Shown: positions 17,487 through 27,015, numbered from the stretch's first letter. The stretch is DNA of 55,724 bases from Glycomyces salinus (GCF_016428645.1 NZ_JAELXW010000050.1:1-55724); one strand, 5' to 3'. Notes: generated by a model from the sequence alone, not told the origin. Made by a program: numbers and translations.

Positions 17487-18458
17487 ATGAGCGAGGAGCA
17501 GTCGCCCCCGGTCTGCTACCGCCACCGGAACCGCCAGACCTACCTGCGGTGTGTCCGCTGCGATAAGCCGATCTGCGCCGACTGCCGAATCGACGCGCCC
17601 GTGGGGTTCCAATGCCCCGACTGCGTCGCCGAAGGCCGGAAGTCGGTCCGCCGAGCCCGCACGGCCTTCGGCGGCCGCGCCACCACCGCCTTCGGTGGCG
17701 GCGCGGGCGGATCGGCCGGCGTCGTCACCAAGACGATGATCGGCGTCAACGTCGCCATGTTCGTGCTCACGCTCGCCGTCGGCGGCATGAGGGCCGTCGG
17801 CGGGGCCGCCACCGAGCTGCACTACGCGTTCGCTCAGGCGAGCTTCTTCTTCTACAACACCTCTACCGGCGGCACCGTGGCCCGCCCCGACGCCCACATC
17901 GACCTGTTCGGCAACCCGCTCTCACTGCCCGGGGTCTCGACCGGCGGCGAGTACCGGCTGCTGACCTCGACGTTCATGCACTACGGCGTCATCCACCTTC
18001 TGTTCAACATGGTGGTGCTGTGGATCCTGGGCCGGGTCCTGGAGAAGGACCTCGGCTCGCTGCGGTTCCTGTCGGTCTACCTCCTCTCCGGTCTTGCCGG
18101 GAGCGTCGCGACCTACCTGTTCGCCGACCCCGCCACGCTCAGCGCCGGCGCCTCGGGGGCCATCTACGGCATGTTCGGCGCGCTCATCATGATCAACCGG
18201 CGGCTGAGCCGGGACAACTCCGGCCTGTACGTGCTGCTGGGCCTGAACCTGGTGCTGACATTCATGGTGCCCTCGATCAGCATCACCGGGCACCTCGGCG
18301 GCCTGGTCGGCGGCGCGATCACCGGCGCGATCCTTTCCTTCACGCCCCGGAACAAGCGCTACCTGCACTGGATCGGCTTCGCCGCGTTCCTGGCGCTGAT
18401 GGCGGCCCTGACCGTATGGCGCACCGGCGTCCTCGAAGCCCAGTACGGGCTCGTCTGA
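17487..18458 (+). CDS. Rhomboid intramembrane serine protease with N-terminal zinc-binding domain
   Basis: A 323-residue protein. The first 50 residues carry a B-box-like zinc site (CYRHRNRQ, CVRCDKPIC, CRIDAP, CPDC). About seven membrane helices follow, starting near residue 80. The catalytic Ser223 is in GASGAIYGMFGA and the catalytic His269 in GHLGGLVGG; the HLLFNMVVLW stretch is the usual helix 2 signature. It cleaves membrane proteins within the bilayer. It is expressed with the cyclophilin (no gap) and converges on the mobA-like gene. Confidence 0.94.
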   Translation: MSEEQSPPVCYRHRNRQTYLRCVRCDKPICADCRIDAPVGFQCPDCVAEGRKSVRRARTAFGGRATTAFGGGAGGSAGVVTKTMIGVNVAMFVLTLAVGGMRAVGGAATELHYAFAQASFFFYNTSTGGTVARPDAHIDLFGNPLSLPGVSTGGEYRLLTSTFMHYGVIHLLFNMVVLWILGRVLEKDLGSLRFLSVYLLSGLAGSVATYLFADPATLSAGASGAIYGMFGALIMINRRLSRDNSGLYVLLGLNLVLTFMVPSISITGHLGGLVGGAITGAILSFTPRNKRYLHWIGFAAFLALMAALTVWRTGVLEAQYGLV

Positions 18459-18464
18459 TCCCGG

Positions 18465-19133
18465 CTATTCCTTCAGCTCCGCCGCCCACCCGCGGGCCTG
18501 CTCCAGGTCCTCGGGGGTGTCGCAGTCGAACCACGGCGGCGGTCCGTCCAGGTCCCAGCACACACTCCGGGTGCTGATCCGGTCGAACAGCCGCCGCGCC
18601 GGGTCGCCCGGCCGCACCTTGGCGGCGCCCGCGCGCAGGGCCGCGGCGGGCCACATGCCGCACAGCCACTGCCTGCGCCCGGCGTCGTCGTGGAAGACCA
18701 CCCCGACTCCGTCGCCGGCCGGCCCGGAGGCCCCCAGCAGGAGACCGATCGCGGTCGGGCATAGGAACGGCAGGTCCCCGGGGAAGACGGCCACCCGGTC
18801 GATCCCGTCCGGGATCCGTCCGAGTCCGACGGCCACCGCCATCGCCGGGCCCGAGCCCGGCGGGTCCTCGACGGTCGAGACCACCCCGGCCGGCAGCGGC
18901 TCGGCCCAGGAGGGCCTGGTCCCCACCACCACCCGGGCCGCCGCGTCGCCGCAGGCGGAGAGCATCCGGTGCAGGATGGTGGCGCCGCCGATCTCCAGCT
19001 CGCTCTTGGCGATGCCGCCCAGGCGCTTGGCCCTGCCGCCGACCAGGAACATCGCCGCGTAACCGCCCGCCCCCGGCTCCGCAGGCGGCTCCGAACCGGA
19101 GTGGACACCTTGCCTCGATGGGGTGTCAGCCAT
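18465..19133 (-). CDS. MobA-like NTP transferase (molybdenum cofactor guanylyltransferase family)
   Basis: A 222-residue nucleotidyltransferase. The nucleotide-binding loop is FLVGGRAKRLGGIAKSELEIG, and FPGDLPFLCP supplies the metal-binding Asp. MobA adds GMP to molybdopterin. No other molybdenum-cofactor gene is present, so a related nucleotidyltransferase role is possible. It lies 9 nt after the DUF4192 gene on the same strand, and the pairing of these two is seen in other actinobacteria. Confidence 0.85.
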   Translation of the reverse strand: MADTPSRQGVHSGSEPPAEPGAGGYAAMFLVGGRAKRLGGIAKSELEIGGATILHRMLSACGDAAARVVVGTRPSWAEPLPAGVVSTVEDPPGSGPAMAVAVGLGRIPDGIDRVAVFPGDLPFLCPTAIGLLLGASGPAGDGVGVVFHDDAGRRQWLCGMWPAAALRAGAAKVRPGDPARRLFDRISTRSVCWDLDGPPPWFDCDTPEDLEQARGWAAELKE

Positions 19134-19142
19134 GCGACCAGA

Positions 19143-20120
19143 CTATCCATTCGGCGACTCCGCGTGGTCCCCGCCGCCGATTCTGTCGAGCGCGCTCGGC
19201 GGCATTCCGGCCTGGAGCGCGGCGATCAGCATCTGCGCCAACCGGTAGTTCGGCTGCGCCCGCAGCGCCAGCTCGAAGGCCTCGAGCGCCAGCACGCCGT
19301 TGCCGTTCCGGTAGGCGGCGAAGCCCGCCACCGTCGCCGCCGGTGCGACCAGGTCGTCCTCGAGGTGGCGGGCGAGCCAGATCCACAGGTCGGCGCGGCC
19401 GTCCGGGAGGCCGCCGGCGCCCACCCGCCGCAGCGCGTAGTCGCGGATGTCGACATCGCCCAGGGCCAGGCCGAGCGTGGCGATGTCGGACGGGCCCGGC
19501 AGGCGCTCGGACTCCAGCCAGTGGTCGACCGCGTGCAGGTCGCGCCCGCGCTGGGCGGCCCAGTCGCTGTCGGCCTCGGCCGCCAGGGACAGCTCGACCT
19601 CGCGGGCCACCGCGGCGCGAGCCCCGGACCCGGCCGGGTCCAGGAGCGCGGCGACCTGCGCCCGGTCGCCGAACGCGTAGCCGCCCGCGACGGCCACTTC
19701 GCACGAGGCCGCAGAGGTCTCGGGGACCTCTCGGCCCTGGGGAGGGCAGCAGTCCCGGCCGCATCTGAGGCTGTACCAGCGGTCATCGGTGACGCGGAGG
19801 AGGTCGAGGGCCTCGGCGCCGGCCGCCGCGAGCCGCACCGCCGACCGCTCCAGGGCGGCCTCGGCGACCTCCTGCTCGCCGTAGGCGATGAGGACCGTGC
19901 CGTCGCAGTCGTTGCGGGAGAGCTGGGGCGTCAGGTCGGGCAGGTGCTCGATGTGCTCGGCCGAGCCGGGCAGGTCGACACGGAACGTGCACTGCACGTG
20001 TCCGTCGACCAGCCCGACCGCGACCAGGCTGTGCTCGGGTTTGAATCCGAGGAGCAGCGGAACTGTGGTTATGAGATCGGTGGGTCCTGTGAGCTTGATC
20101 TGCGCTTCGGTGACGTTCAT
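19143..20120 (-). CDS. DUF4192 domain-containing protein
   Basis: A 325-residue protein opening with IKLTGPTDLITTVPLLLGF and PEHSLVAVGL, the defining start of DUF4192, an actinobacterial family of unknown function. Near residue 110 is a Cys cluster (RCGRDCCPPQG). The C-terminal 100 residues are helical and repeat-like (FAAYRNGNGVLALEAFELAL, then QPNYRLAQML), reminiscent of a TPR. Its promoter region contains two perfect DnaA boxes. It is probably transcribed with the mobA-like gene downstream. Confidence 0.88.
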   Translation of the reverse strand: MNVTEAQIKLTGPTDLITTVPLLLGFKPEHSLVAVGLVDGHVQCTFRVDLPGSAEHIEHLPDLTPQLSRNDCDGTVLIAYGEQEVAEAALERSAVRLAAAGAEALDLLRVTDDRWYSLRCGRDCCPPQGREVPETSAASCEVAVAGGYAFGDRAQVAALLDPAGSGARAAVAREVELSLAAEADSDWAAQRGRDLHAVDHWLESERLPGPSDIATLGLALGDVDIRDYALRRVGAGGLPDGRADLWIWLARHLEDDLVAPAATVAGFAAYRNGNGVLALEAFELALRAQPNYRLAQMLIAALQAGMPPSALDRIGGGDHAESPNG

Positions 20121-20142
20121 GCCTCAAGGGTCCGCCGACGAC

Positions 20143-20201
20143 GCATCCACACCAAAAGTAAGTCTTCTTCTTGTGGATAACTTCCCGTATCCTGTGGATA
20201 A
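20143..20201 (-). promoter_or_regulatory. Paired DnaA boxes upstream of the DUF4192 gene
   Basis: On the minus strand TTATCCACA, the perfect DnaA box, occurs at 20201-20193 and again at 20180-20172. The two have the same orientation and are 21 bp apart, about two helical turns. A weaker match, GCATCCACA, lies on the other strand at 20143-20151. The boxes lie 52-81 nt upstream of the DUF4192 start, where they would overlap or flank its promoter. Confidence 0.7.
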
Positions 20202-20221
20202 CTCCGACTCACATGAGCGGT

Positions 20222-20260
20222 GCTCGCGGCCGAATGCCTGTGAGGCATCCGGCCGCGAGC
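20222..20260 (-). terminator. GC-rich hairpin terminator
   Basis: An 11-bp stem (GCTCGCGGCCG with CGGCCGCGAGC), an A-C mismatch, then a further 5-bp stem around the loop TGTGA. It starts 3 nt after the stop of the 20264-20689 gene and insulates the DUF4192 promoter. Confidence 0.8.
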
Positions 20261-20263
20261 CGC

Positions 20264-20689
20264 TCAAGCGGCCTTGAGTCGCCGCAGCCCCACCTCTTCG
20301 AGCACGACGAACACCGCCACCAGGGCCGCGCCCGCGAGCATGACGCCCACCCCGGCCGCGTTCAGGTCCACGAACCCGGTGAACGGCAGCGCCAGCAGCG
20401 CCGCGGCGGCCACGACATTGTTGACCACGACGCCGGCGACCTGCCCGGCCACCAGCCGCGGATAGCCAGCGACCAGCAGCAACGCCACCGCGCAGCCGAG
20501 CAGGTAGACACCGAACGGCAGCGCCCACGCCACCGGCAGGCCCAGCAGCGCCTCGACCAGCGGCGCACCCGCGGCCATCACCACGCCGAGCGCGCCGCAG
20601 GCGGCGGCGTCCCAGCGCAGCACCGAGCGCAGCCGCGCCGCGGCCTGGCCCGCGCCGATCGCCTCTGCGGAAAGTGAATGAGCAGTCAT
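20264..20689 (-). CDS. Four-helix membrane protein of unknown function
   Basis: A 141-residue protein with four hydrophobic helices (about 28-50, 54-74, 79-101, 107-128) and a basic end (LRRLKAA). No family is recognised with confidence. GGAGG lies 6 nt before the ATG. It is divergent from the MmyB-type regulator, with two palindromes between them, so it is probably that regulator's target. The strong terminator right behind it marks a single-gene transcript. Confidence 0.75.
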   Translation of the reverse strand: MTAHSLSAEAIGAGQAAARLRSVLRWDAAACGALGVVMAAGAPLVEALLGLPVAWALPFGVYLLGCAVALLLVAGYPRLVAGQVAGVVVNNVVAAAALLALPFTGFVDLNAAGVGVMLAGAALVAVFVVLEEVGLRRLKAA

Positions 20690-20756
20690 GGTGTCCTCCA
20701 GGGAGAGTCGGGTCCAGGGGCCGATCCCCCGGATGCGGTCAATGCTGGCCGCAGCC

Positions 20757-20786
20757 GGTCATGACCGCAATGACCTCCGAGGTCAT
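20757..20786. promoter_or_regulatory. Double palindrome, probable operator of the MmyB-type regulator
   Basis: GGTCATGACC (20757-20766) is followed by ATGACCTCCGAGGTCAT (20770-20786, 8-bp arms round one base). The half-site ATGACC/GGTCAT occurs four times in 30 bp. It lies between the divergent membrane-protein and regulator genes. Confidence 0.65.
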
Positions 20787-20821
20787 GGCCGCGCGACACG
20801 CCGGTGGCTAAGCTGGCCGCC

Positions 20822-21664
20822 GTGAGCGATCGAACCCGGCCCGCAATCGGCGTCCTCCTGAAGCGCTGGAGGGGCCGCCGCCGACTCAGCCAGCTCGAAC
20901 TGTCGGTGCGGACCGGCGTCTCGGCGCGGCACCTGTCCTGCATCGAGACCGGCAGGTCCGAGCCCAGCCGCGAGATGGTCCTGCGCCTCGCCGACGCGCT
21001 CGACGTGCCGCTGCGCGAACACAACGCGCTGCTCCTGGCCGCCGGGTACGCGCCCGCCTGGACCGAGTCCGCCCCGGGAGACGAGCGCCTGGCGCCCGTC
21101 GACCGCGCCGTCGAGATGATCCTGGAGAACCACGAGCCCTACCCAGCCGTCGCGGTCGACCGCCGCTGGAACATCGTCGCGGCCAACCGGGGACTGGCCG
21201 TGCTCACCGAAGAGGTCGCACCCGAGCTGCTGGCCCCGCCGGCCAACATCGCCCGCGCCGCTCTCCATCCCGACGGCCTCGGGCCGCGCCTGCGCAACTT
21301 CGCCGAGGTCCGCGACTACTTCCTCCACCGGCTCCCGGCCCACTACGCCGACGACCCCGAACTCAGGGCGCTCTACGACGAGATCGCGGCCGCCGAGCCG
21401 CCGCCCGGCACCGCCGCTTCCGAGCCGGCCCGTGAAGCCGACCCGGTGACCCTGCCGCTGCGGCTGACCACCCGCCGCGGAGAGTTCGCCCTGTTCACGA
21501 CCATCGTGACGTTCAGTGCGGCCCTCGACGTCACCGTCTCCGAGCTGTCGATCGAACTGTTCTTCCCGCTCGACGAGGCCACCGCCGAGGCGTTCCGGAG
21601 CGCCGCTGAGGCCGACCCCATCCAGGCCCCGGAGTCGGCGCGGACGGCCTCCGGCGGGGACTAG
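20822..21664 (+). CDS. XRE-type helix-turn-helix regulator with MmyB-like ligand domain
   Basis: About 280 residues. The N-terminal helix-turn-helix (LLKRWRGRRRLSQLELS, VSARHLSCIETGRSEPSREM) is followed by ALDVPLREHNALLLAAGYAP, the hallmark junction to the MmyB-like domain. The C-terminal domain (about 100-270) binds a small molecule, probably a fatty acid in characterised relatives. LTTRRGEFALFTTI is the typical family motif. These regulators usually repress a divergent gene; here that is the four-helix membrane protein. GTG at 20822 is chosen; a GTG at 20804 is also open. Confidence 0.88.
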   Translation: MSDRTRPAIGVLLKRWRGRRRLSQLELSVRTGVSARHLSCIETGRSEPSREMVLRLADALDVPLREHNALLLAAGYAPAWTESAPGDERLAPVDRAVEMILENHEPYPAVAVDRRWNIVAANRGLAVLTEEVAPELLAPPANIARAALHPDGLGPRLRNFAEVRDYFLHRLPAHYADDPELRALYDEIAAAEPPPGTAASEPAREADPVTLPLRLTTRRGEFALFTTIVTFSAALDVTVSELSIELFFPLDEATAEAFRSAAEADPIQAPESARTASGGD

Positions 21665-21754
21665 GCTAGGTGACTTGAAGCCCGGCGGAGCCGCCTCGCG
21701 GCGGTGTCGGAGGCCGCGGGTTGAATAGGGCGCAGAGTCAGGGAGCAGTACCTC

Positions 21755-24700
21755 GTGTCGAAGCAGTTCGTTCACCTTCACGTCCACACCGAGTACTCGA
21801 TGCTCGACGGAGCGGCCAAACTCGGGCCCCTGTTCAAGGAGGCCGATCGGCTCGGGCAGCCCGCCATCGCCATGACCGACCACGGCAACATGTACGGCGG
21901 CTACTCCTTCTACCACGCCGCCAAGAAGTCCGGCGTCAAACCGATCCTCGGCATCGAGGCATACCTGGCCCCCCACGACCGGTTCCACAAGAAACCGGTC
22001 TGGTGGGGCGAGCCGAGCCAGCGGTCCGACGACCTCTCCGGCGCGGGCTCGTACACCCACATGACCATGGTCGCCAAGAACTCCGCGGGCGCCCGCAACC
22101 TCTTCCGCCTCTCCAGCCAGGCCTCCTTCGAGGGCTACTACTACAAGCCCCGAATGGACCGGGAGCTGATCTCCCAGCACTCCGAGGGCATCGTCGCCAC
22201 CACAGGCTGCCCGTCCGGCGAGGTCCAGACCCGCATGCGCCTGGGCCAGATGGAGGCCGCCTACCAGGCCGCCAGCGACTACCGGGACATCTTCGGCAAG
22301 GAGAACTACTTCCTGGAGCTGATGGACCACGGCAACGCCATCGAGCAGCGCGTCAAGGACGAGCTGTACGAGATGGGCAGGAAGATGGGCCTGCCGCCGC
22401 TGGTCACCAACGACTCCCACTTCGTGACCGAGGAACAGAAGGACACCCACGCCGCGCTCCTGTGCGTCCAGTCCGGCTCGACCCTGGACGACCCGAAGCG
22501 GTTCAAGTTCGACGGCGAGGGCTACTTCCTGCGCTCGGCCGACCAGATGTACGGCGTCCGCGGCGACGAGATCTGGCAGCAGGGCTGCGAGAACACGCTG
22601 CTGGTCGCCGAGATGGTCGAGGACTACGACGAGATCTTCGCCGTCCAGGACCGGATGCCGAAGATCGAGGTCCCCGAGGGCCACGACCAGGGCACCTGGC
22701 TGACCCAGTTGGTCATGGACGGCCTGAATGAGCGCTTCAGCGGCGGCGAGGTGCCCGAGGAGTACCTCGCGCGGGTCAAGTTCGAGCTCGACGTCATCAT
22801 CAAGACCGGCTACCCCTCCTACTTCCTGGTCGTCGCCGACCTCATCTCCCATGCCCGCTCCATCGGCATCTACGTCGGCCCCGGCCGCGGGTCGGCCGCC
22901 GGCTCCCTGGTCGCCTATGCGCTCAAGATCACCAACATCGACCCGATCGAGTACGGGCTGCTGTTCGAGCGGTTCCTCAACCCCGAGCGCGTCTCGATGC
23001 CCGACATCGACATCGACTTCGACGACCGCCGACGCGGCGAGATGATCACCTACGCCACCGAGAAGTACGGCCAGGAGTTCGTCGCCCAGGTCATCACCTT
23101 CGGCACCATCAAGACCAAGGCCGCGATCAAGGACGCCGCGCGCGTCCACCACGGTCAGCCGGGCTTCTCGATCGCCGAGCGCATCACCAAGGCGCTGCCG
23201 CCGCCGGTGGCCGCCAAGGACATCCCGCTGGCCGGGATCACCGACCCCGAACACGAGCGGTACAAGGAGGCCGGGGAGGTCCGCGGTCTGATCGAGAACG
23301 ACGGCGAGGTCCGCCAGATCTTCGACACCGCCCTGGGCCTGGAGGGGCTGATCCGCAACGCGGGTGTCCACGCCTGCGCGGTGATCCTGTCCTCCCAGCC
23401 GCTGGTCGACTGCATCCCCATGTGGGCCAGGCCGGACGGTTCGATCATCACCGGCTGGGACTATCCGTCCTGCGAGGACATCGGCCTGCTGAAGATGGAC
23501 TTCCTCGGCCTGCGCAACCTCACCGTCATCGGCGACGCGATCGAGGCGATCAAGGCCAACAAGGGCATCGACATCGACCTGGACACGCTTCCGGTCGACG
23601 ACCCGAAGGCGTACGAGCTGCTGGCCCGCGGCGACACCCTGGGCGTGTTCCAGCTGGACGGCACGGCCATGCGGGAACTGCTCAAGCGCTTGAAGCCCAC
23701 CGGTTTCAACGACATCATCGCCGTGCTGGCGCTGTACCGGCCGGGCCCGATGGAGGCCAACTCGCACAACAATTACGCCGACCGCAAGAACGGCCGCCAG
23801 GAGATCACCCCGATCCACCCCGAGCTGGCCGAGCCGCTGGAGGAGATTCTGGCCGAAACGTACGGCCTGATCGTCTACCAGGAGCAGATCATGAAGATCG
23901 CCCAGAAGGTCGCCGGTTTCACCATGGGGCAAGCGGACGTGCTCCGCAAGGCCATGGGCAAGAAGAAGGTCGACGTGCTGGAGAAGATGTTCGCCGACTT
24001 CGAGGCGGGCATGCTCGGCAACGGCTTCTCCAAGGAGGCCATCAAGACCCTGTGGGACATCATGCTGCCCTTCGCCGGGTACGCGTTCAACAAGTCGCAC
24101 GCGGCCGGTTACGGCCTGGTCTCCTACTGGACGGCCTACCTCAAGGCCAACTACCCGGCCGAGTACATGTCGGGTCTGCTCACCAGCGTCGGCGACTCCA
24201 AGGACAAGTCCGCCGTCTACCTGTCCGAGTGCCGCAAGATGGGAATCACCGTCATGCCCCCGGACGTCAACGACTCCCGCCACGTCTTCCACCCGGTCGG
24301 TGAGGACATCCGCTACGGCATGGGGGCCGTCCGCAACGTCGGCGCCAACGTCGTCGAGGGCATCATCGAGGCCCGCGAGAGCGATGGCGTCTTCACCGAC
24401 TTCAAGGACTTCCTGCAGAAGGTCCCGGCGCAGGTGTGCAACAAGCGCACCATCGAGTCGCTGATCAAGGCCGGGGCGTTCGACTCCCTCGGCCACACCC
24501 GCCGCGGCCTGGCCGAGGTCCACGAGAAGGCCATCGACGCGATGGTCTCGATCAAGAAAGAGGAGGCCCGCGGCCAGTTCGACCTGTTCGGCGGCATGGC
24601 CGAGACCACCGACACCATCGGGGTCGACCTGACGATCTCCGATGACGAATGGGACCGGCGCGACAAGCTCGCCTTCGAGCGGGAGATGCTGGGCCTCTAT

Positions 24701-25294
24701 GTCTCCGACCACCCGCTCAACGGCTTCGAGCGACTGCTTTCATCGAACGCCGACCGCCCGGTGGCGGCCCTGCACGGCGAGGAGCTGCCCGACGGCGCCA
24801 ACGTCAAGGTCGCCGGGATCCTCCAGAACGTCGCCAAACGCGTCACCAAGCAGGGCAAGCTGTGGGCCTCGGCCACCCTGGAGGACCTGGCCGGGTCGAT
24901 CGAGGTGCGGTTCTTCCCCAACACCTACGAGCTGGTCTCCGACTCCCTGGCCGACGACCTGATCTGCTGCGTCAAGGGCAAACTCGACCGGCGCGACGGC
25001 ACCGCCCAGCTCATCGCCCAGGACCTGGCCGTCCTGGACACCTCCTCGGGCCCCGAGGCCGGCTCGGCTCCGGTCACGCTCGCGCTGCGGGCCGCGGTGG
25101 TCAACCGCGACCTGATCTCGAAGCTGTCCGACACCTTCCGCACCCACCGCGGCGAGGCCCAAGTGCGCGTCCAGCTCAACGGCGGCCCGCAGCCGACCAT
25201 GCTCGCCCTCGGCGACGAATGGCGGGTCCGGCCATCGGTCGAGCTGTCGGCCGACCTGAAGGCACTGCTGGGAGCCGGAGCCGTCGTGGGCTGA
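21755..25294 (+). CDS. dnaE: DNA polymerase III alpha subunit
   Basis: An 1179-residue replicative polymerase of the DnaE1 type. An N-terminal PHP domain opens with [16 protein letters not shown] and includes [14 protein letters not shown]. The C-family polymerase core has the nucleotide-binding [14 protein letters not shown] (about 375), the catalytic Asp pair in PDIDIDFDD (about 416), and [14 protein letters not shown] helix-hairpin-helix region and a C-terminal OB fold ([10 protein letters not shown] to [10 protein letters not shown]) follow. The length and domain order are standard. The start is a GTG with AGGGAGCA upstream. It is the essential leading and lagging strand polymerase. Confidence 0.98.
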   Translation: MSKQFVHLHVHTEYSMLDGAAKLGPLFKEADRLGQPAIAMTDHGNMYGGYSFYHAAKKSGVKPILGIEAYLAPHDRFHKKPVWWGEPSQRSDDLSGAGSYTHMTMVAKNSAGARNLFRLSSQASFEGYYYKPRMDRELISQHSEGIVATTGCPSGEVQTRMRLGQMEAAYQAASDYRDIFGKENYFLELMDHGNAIEQRVKDELYEMGRKMGLPPLVTNDSHFVTEEQKDTHAALLCVQSGSTLDDPKRFKFDGEGYFLRSADQMYGVRGDEIWQQGCENTLLVAEMVEDYDEIFAVQDRMPKIEVPEGHDQGTWLTQLVMDGLNERFSGGEVPEEYLARVKFELDVIIKTGYPSYFLVVADLISHARSIGIYVGPGRGSAAGSLVAYALKITNIDPIEYGLLFERFLNPERVSMPDIDIDFDDRRRGEMITYATEKYGQEFVAQVITFGTIKTKAAIKDAARVHHGQPGFSIAERITKALPPPVAAKDIPLAGITDPEHERYKEAGEVRGLIENDGEVRQIFDTALGLEGLIRNAGVHACAVILSSQPLVDCIPMWARPDGSIITGWDYPSCEDIGLLKMDFLGLRNLTVIGDAIEAIKANKGIDIDLDTLPVDDPKAYELLARGDTLGVFQLDGTAMRELLKRLKPTGFNDIIAVLALYRPGPMEANSHNNYADRKNGRQEITPIHPELAEPLEEILAETYGLIVYQEQIMKIAQKVAGFTMGQADVLRKAMGKKKVDVLEKMFADFEAGMLGNGFSKEAIKTLWDIMLPFAGYAFNKSHAAGYGLVSYWTAYLKANYPAEYMSGLLTSVGDSKDKSAVYLSECRKMGITVMPPDVNDSRHVFHPVGEDIRYGMGAVRNVGANVVEGIIEARESDGVFTDFKDFLQKVPAQVCNKRTIESLIKAGAFDSLGHTRRGLAEVHEKAIDAMVSIKKEEARGQFDLFGGMAETTDTIGVDLTISDDEWDRRDKLAFEREMLGLYVSDHPLNGFERLLSSNADRPVAALHGEELPDGANVKVAGILQNVAKRVTKQGKLWASATLEDLAGSIEVRFFPNTYELVSDSLADDLICCVKGKLDRRDGTAQLIAQDLAVLDTSSGPEAGSAPVTLALRAAVVNRDLISKLSDTFRTHRGEAQVRVQLNGGPQPTMLALGDEWRVRPSVELSADLKALLGAGAVVG

Positions 25295-25363
25295 CCAGCC
25301 CGGCCCCCTTCTCCGCCGAAGTCGCCTTGACGGCCGAGGGTTGGTAGCCTCAGTCGCCTCCTC

Positions 25364-25390
25364 GCACTCGAGAGTGCACGGAACTATACT
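25364..25390 (+). promoter_or_regulatory. Palindrome and -10-like box upstream of the ATPase gene
   Basis: GCACTCGAGAGTGC (25364-25377, 6-bp arms) is followed by the -10-like TATACT (25385-25390). Downstream, TACTTCC occurs twice, 16 bp apart. No good -35 lies at the right distance, so an activator may be needed. Confidence 0.4.
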
Positions 25391-25433
25391 TCCCATAAGT
25401 GTACTTCCGTGGATTCCCAGCGAAGGTGGGCCG

Positions 25434-26903
25434 ATGCTCGAGAAGCCTCAGGACATGTTCGATCGTGATCGCGAATGGCGGGCGCTGACCGGTTTCGCTT
25501 CCACTGGCCAGCGCAACGCGACGCTAGGGGTGGTCTCGGGCAGGCGGCGCCAGGGGAAGACGTTTCTACTGGAAGCACTGTGCGAGGCCACCGGCGGATT
25601 CTATTTCGCGGCCGAACAGGCCACCGCGGCCGAATCGCTGCGGAGCTTGTCCGAGGCCGTAATGCGTTTCACCGGCACGCCCCTGCCGATCAGCTTCGCC
25701 GATTGGAGGCAGGCGATCGACGCGCTATTGGCCCTCGCCGACGACCGGGAGATCCCGGTGGTGATCGACGAGTTCCCCTACTTGGTGCGGTCGAGCCCTT
25801 CGCTGCCGTCGGTCGTCCAAGCGGCGCTGTCACCGCGACGACCCGAACGGCTGGAATCCCGGGCACGACTGCTGCTGTGCGGATCCGCGATGTCGTTCAT
25901 GGGGTCGCTCCTGTCGGGCTCGGCTCCGCTGCGCGGCCGGGCGGGATTGGAGCTCATCGTCCACACACTCGACTACCGGCTCGCCGCCGAGTTCTGGGGT
26001 ATCGGCGATCCCGAACTGGCGGTCAAGGTCAACGCGATCGTGGGAGGCACCCCCGCCTACCGGCGCGAGTTCGTCGCCGACGATGTTCCCGCAGCACGCG
26101 AGGATTTCGACGCCTGGGTGCTGCGGACCGTGCTCAACCCCGCCAGCCCGATGTTCCGTGAAGCCAGGTACCTGCTGAGTGAGGAGCCGGGAGTGCGCGA
26201 TCCCGGGCTCTACCACTCGGTGCTGGCCGCGGTGGCGTTCGGCAAGCACACCTCTGGCGGCATCGCGACCTATGTCGGCAGGAAGAGCGGCGATATCACC
26301 CATCCGCTGTCGGTGCTGGAGGACAGCGGCCTCCTGCGTCGAGAGACCGACGCCTTCCGGGCCAACCGGTCCCTGTACCGGATCGCCGAGCCCCTGATCG
26401 CCTTCTACCAGGCGATCATGCGCCCCGATTGGCGTGAATGGGAGCACGGCCGCGACCCGGAGGGGCTGTGGCGAGAGCTGCGACACCGTTTCGATGGCAA
26501 TGTGATCGGCCCGCATTTCGAGGACATCTGCCGGGCTTGGTCGATCGACTACGCCCCACGCGAAGTATTCGGAGGCAGGGTCGCCCGGGTGGCCTCCGGC
26601 ACCGTCAACGACCCGCGGGGACGCACCACCCACGAGGTGGATCTGGCCGTCTTCGGAACCGACGGCGATGGGCGCGAGACCCTGCTCGCGATAGGCGAGG
26701 TCAAATGGAACGACGTCATGGGCGTCGGTCATCTCGACAGACTGCGGCGGATACGCGAGCTGTTGTCGCAGGGCGGTCGCTTCGACACGTCGCGCACTCG
26801 CCTGGCCTGCTTCAGCGGAGCGGGCTTCATGCCGACACTCCAGGAAGCGGCCGAGGCTGGAGAGGCGGTTCTGGTCGGTCTCGACGATTTGTACCGGGCG
26901 TAG
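25434..26903 (+). CDS. Archaeal-type AAA ATPase with C-terminal DUF234 nuclease-like domain
   Basis: A 489-residue STAND-like ATPase. Walker A is SGRRRQGKTFLL near residue 38 and Walker B is IPVVIDEFPYLV. A winged-helix segment follows (HTSGGIATYVGRKSGDITHPLSVLEDSGLL). The C-terminal DUF234 domain has a PD-(D/E)XK-like pattern: EVDLAVFG near residue 400 and GEVKW near 420. The role is unknown; such proteins recur in accessory DNA and may act in defence or mobile-element biology. GGTGGG precedes the ATG. Its GC content is lower than dnaE and it abuts a truncated VOC gene, suggesting it arrived by transfer. Confidence 0.85.
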   Translation: MLEKPQDMFDRDREWRALTGFASTGQRNATLGVVSGRRRQGKTFLLEALCEATGGFYFAAEQATAAESLRSLSEAVMRFTGTPLPISFADWRQAIDALLALADDREIPVVIDEFPYLVRSSPSLPSVVQAALSPRRPERLESRARLLLCGSAMSFMGSLLSGSAPLRGRAGLELIVHTLDYRLAAEFWGIGDPELAVKVNAIVGGTPAYRREFVADDVPAAREDFDAWVLRTVLNPASPMFREARYLLSEEPGVRDPGLYHSVLAAVAFGKHTSGGIATYVGRKSGDITHPLSVLEDSGLLRRETDAFRANRSLYRIAEPLIAFYQAIMRPDWREWEHGRDPEGLWRELRHRFDGNVIGPHFEDICRAWSIDYAPREVFGGRVARVASGTVNDPRGRTTHEVDLAVFGTDGDGRETLLAIGEVKWNDVMGVGHLDRLRRIRELLSQGGRFDTSRTRLACFSGAGFMPTLQEAAEAGEAVLVGLDDLYRA

Positions 26904-27015
26904 CCCGGTCCTCGGCTCGTTCGCGCTGACGAGATCGGCGCCGTGCGAGTGGAGATGCGCGACAGTGTCCTCGATGTCGTCGACAACGATGCTGACCTTT
27001 CTCGCGCGTGAATCG
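26904..27015 (-). pseudogene. Remnant of a VOC (glyoxalase-like) gene
   Basis: Read on the minus strand, this stretch encodes KVSIVVDDIEDTVAHLH followed by SHGADLVSANEPRTG, a clear VOC-superfamily segment. There is no start codon, ribosome site, N-terminal strand or C-terminal metal motif. Its 3' side runs into the end of the ATPase gene, so the gene was probably cut when that gene was acquired. Confidence 0.6.

Noticed and set aside
18465-20120. Molybdenum-cofactor operon
   Set aside because: Only the MobA-like gene is present; its neighbour is DUF4192, and no moa, moe or molybdoenzyme gene is in the window.
20783-24712. A 1309-codon open frame antisense to dnaE
   Set aside because: It mirrors dnaE exactly; its protein is a Val/Gly/Asp/Leu-rich antisense product without domains, as expected opposite a GC-rich gene.
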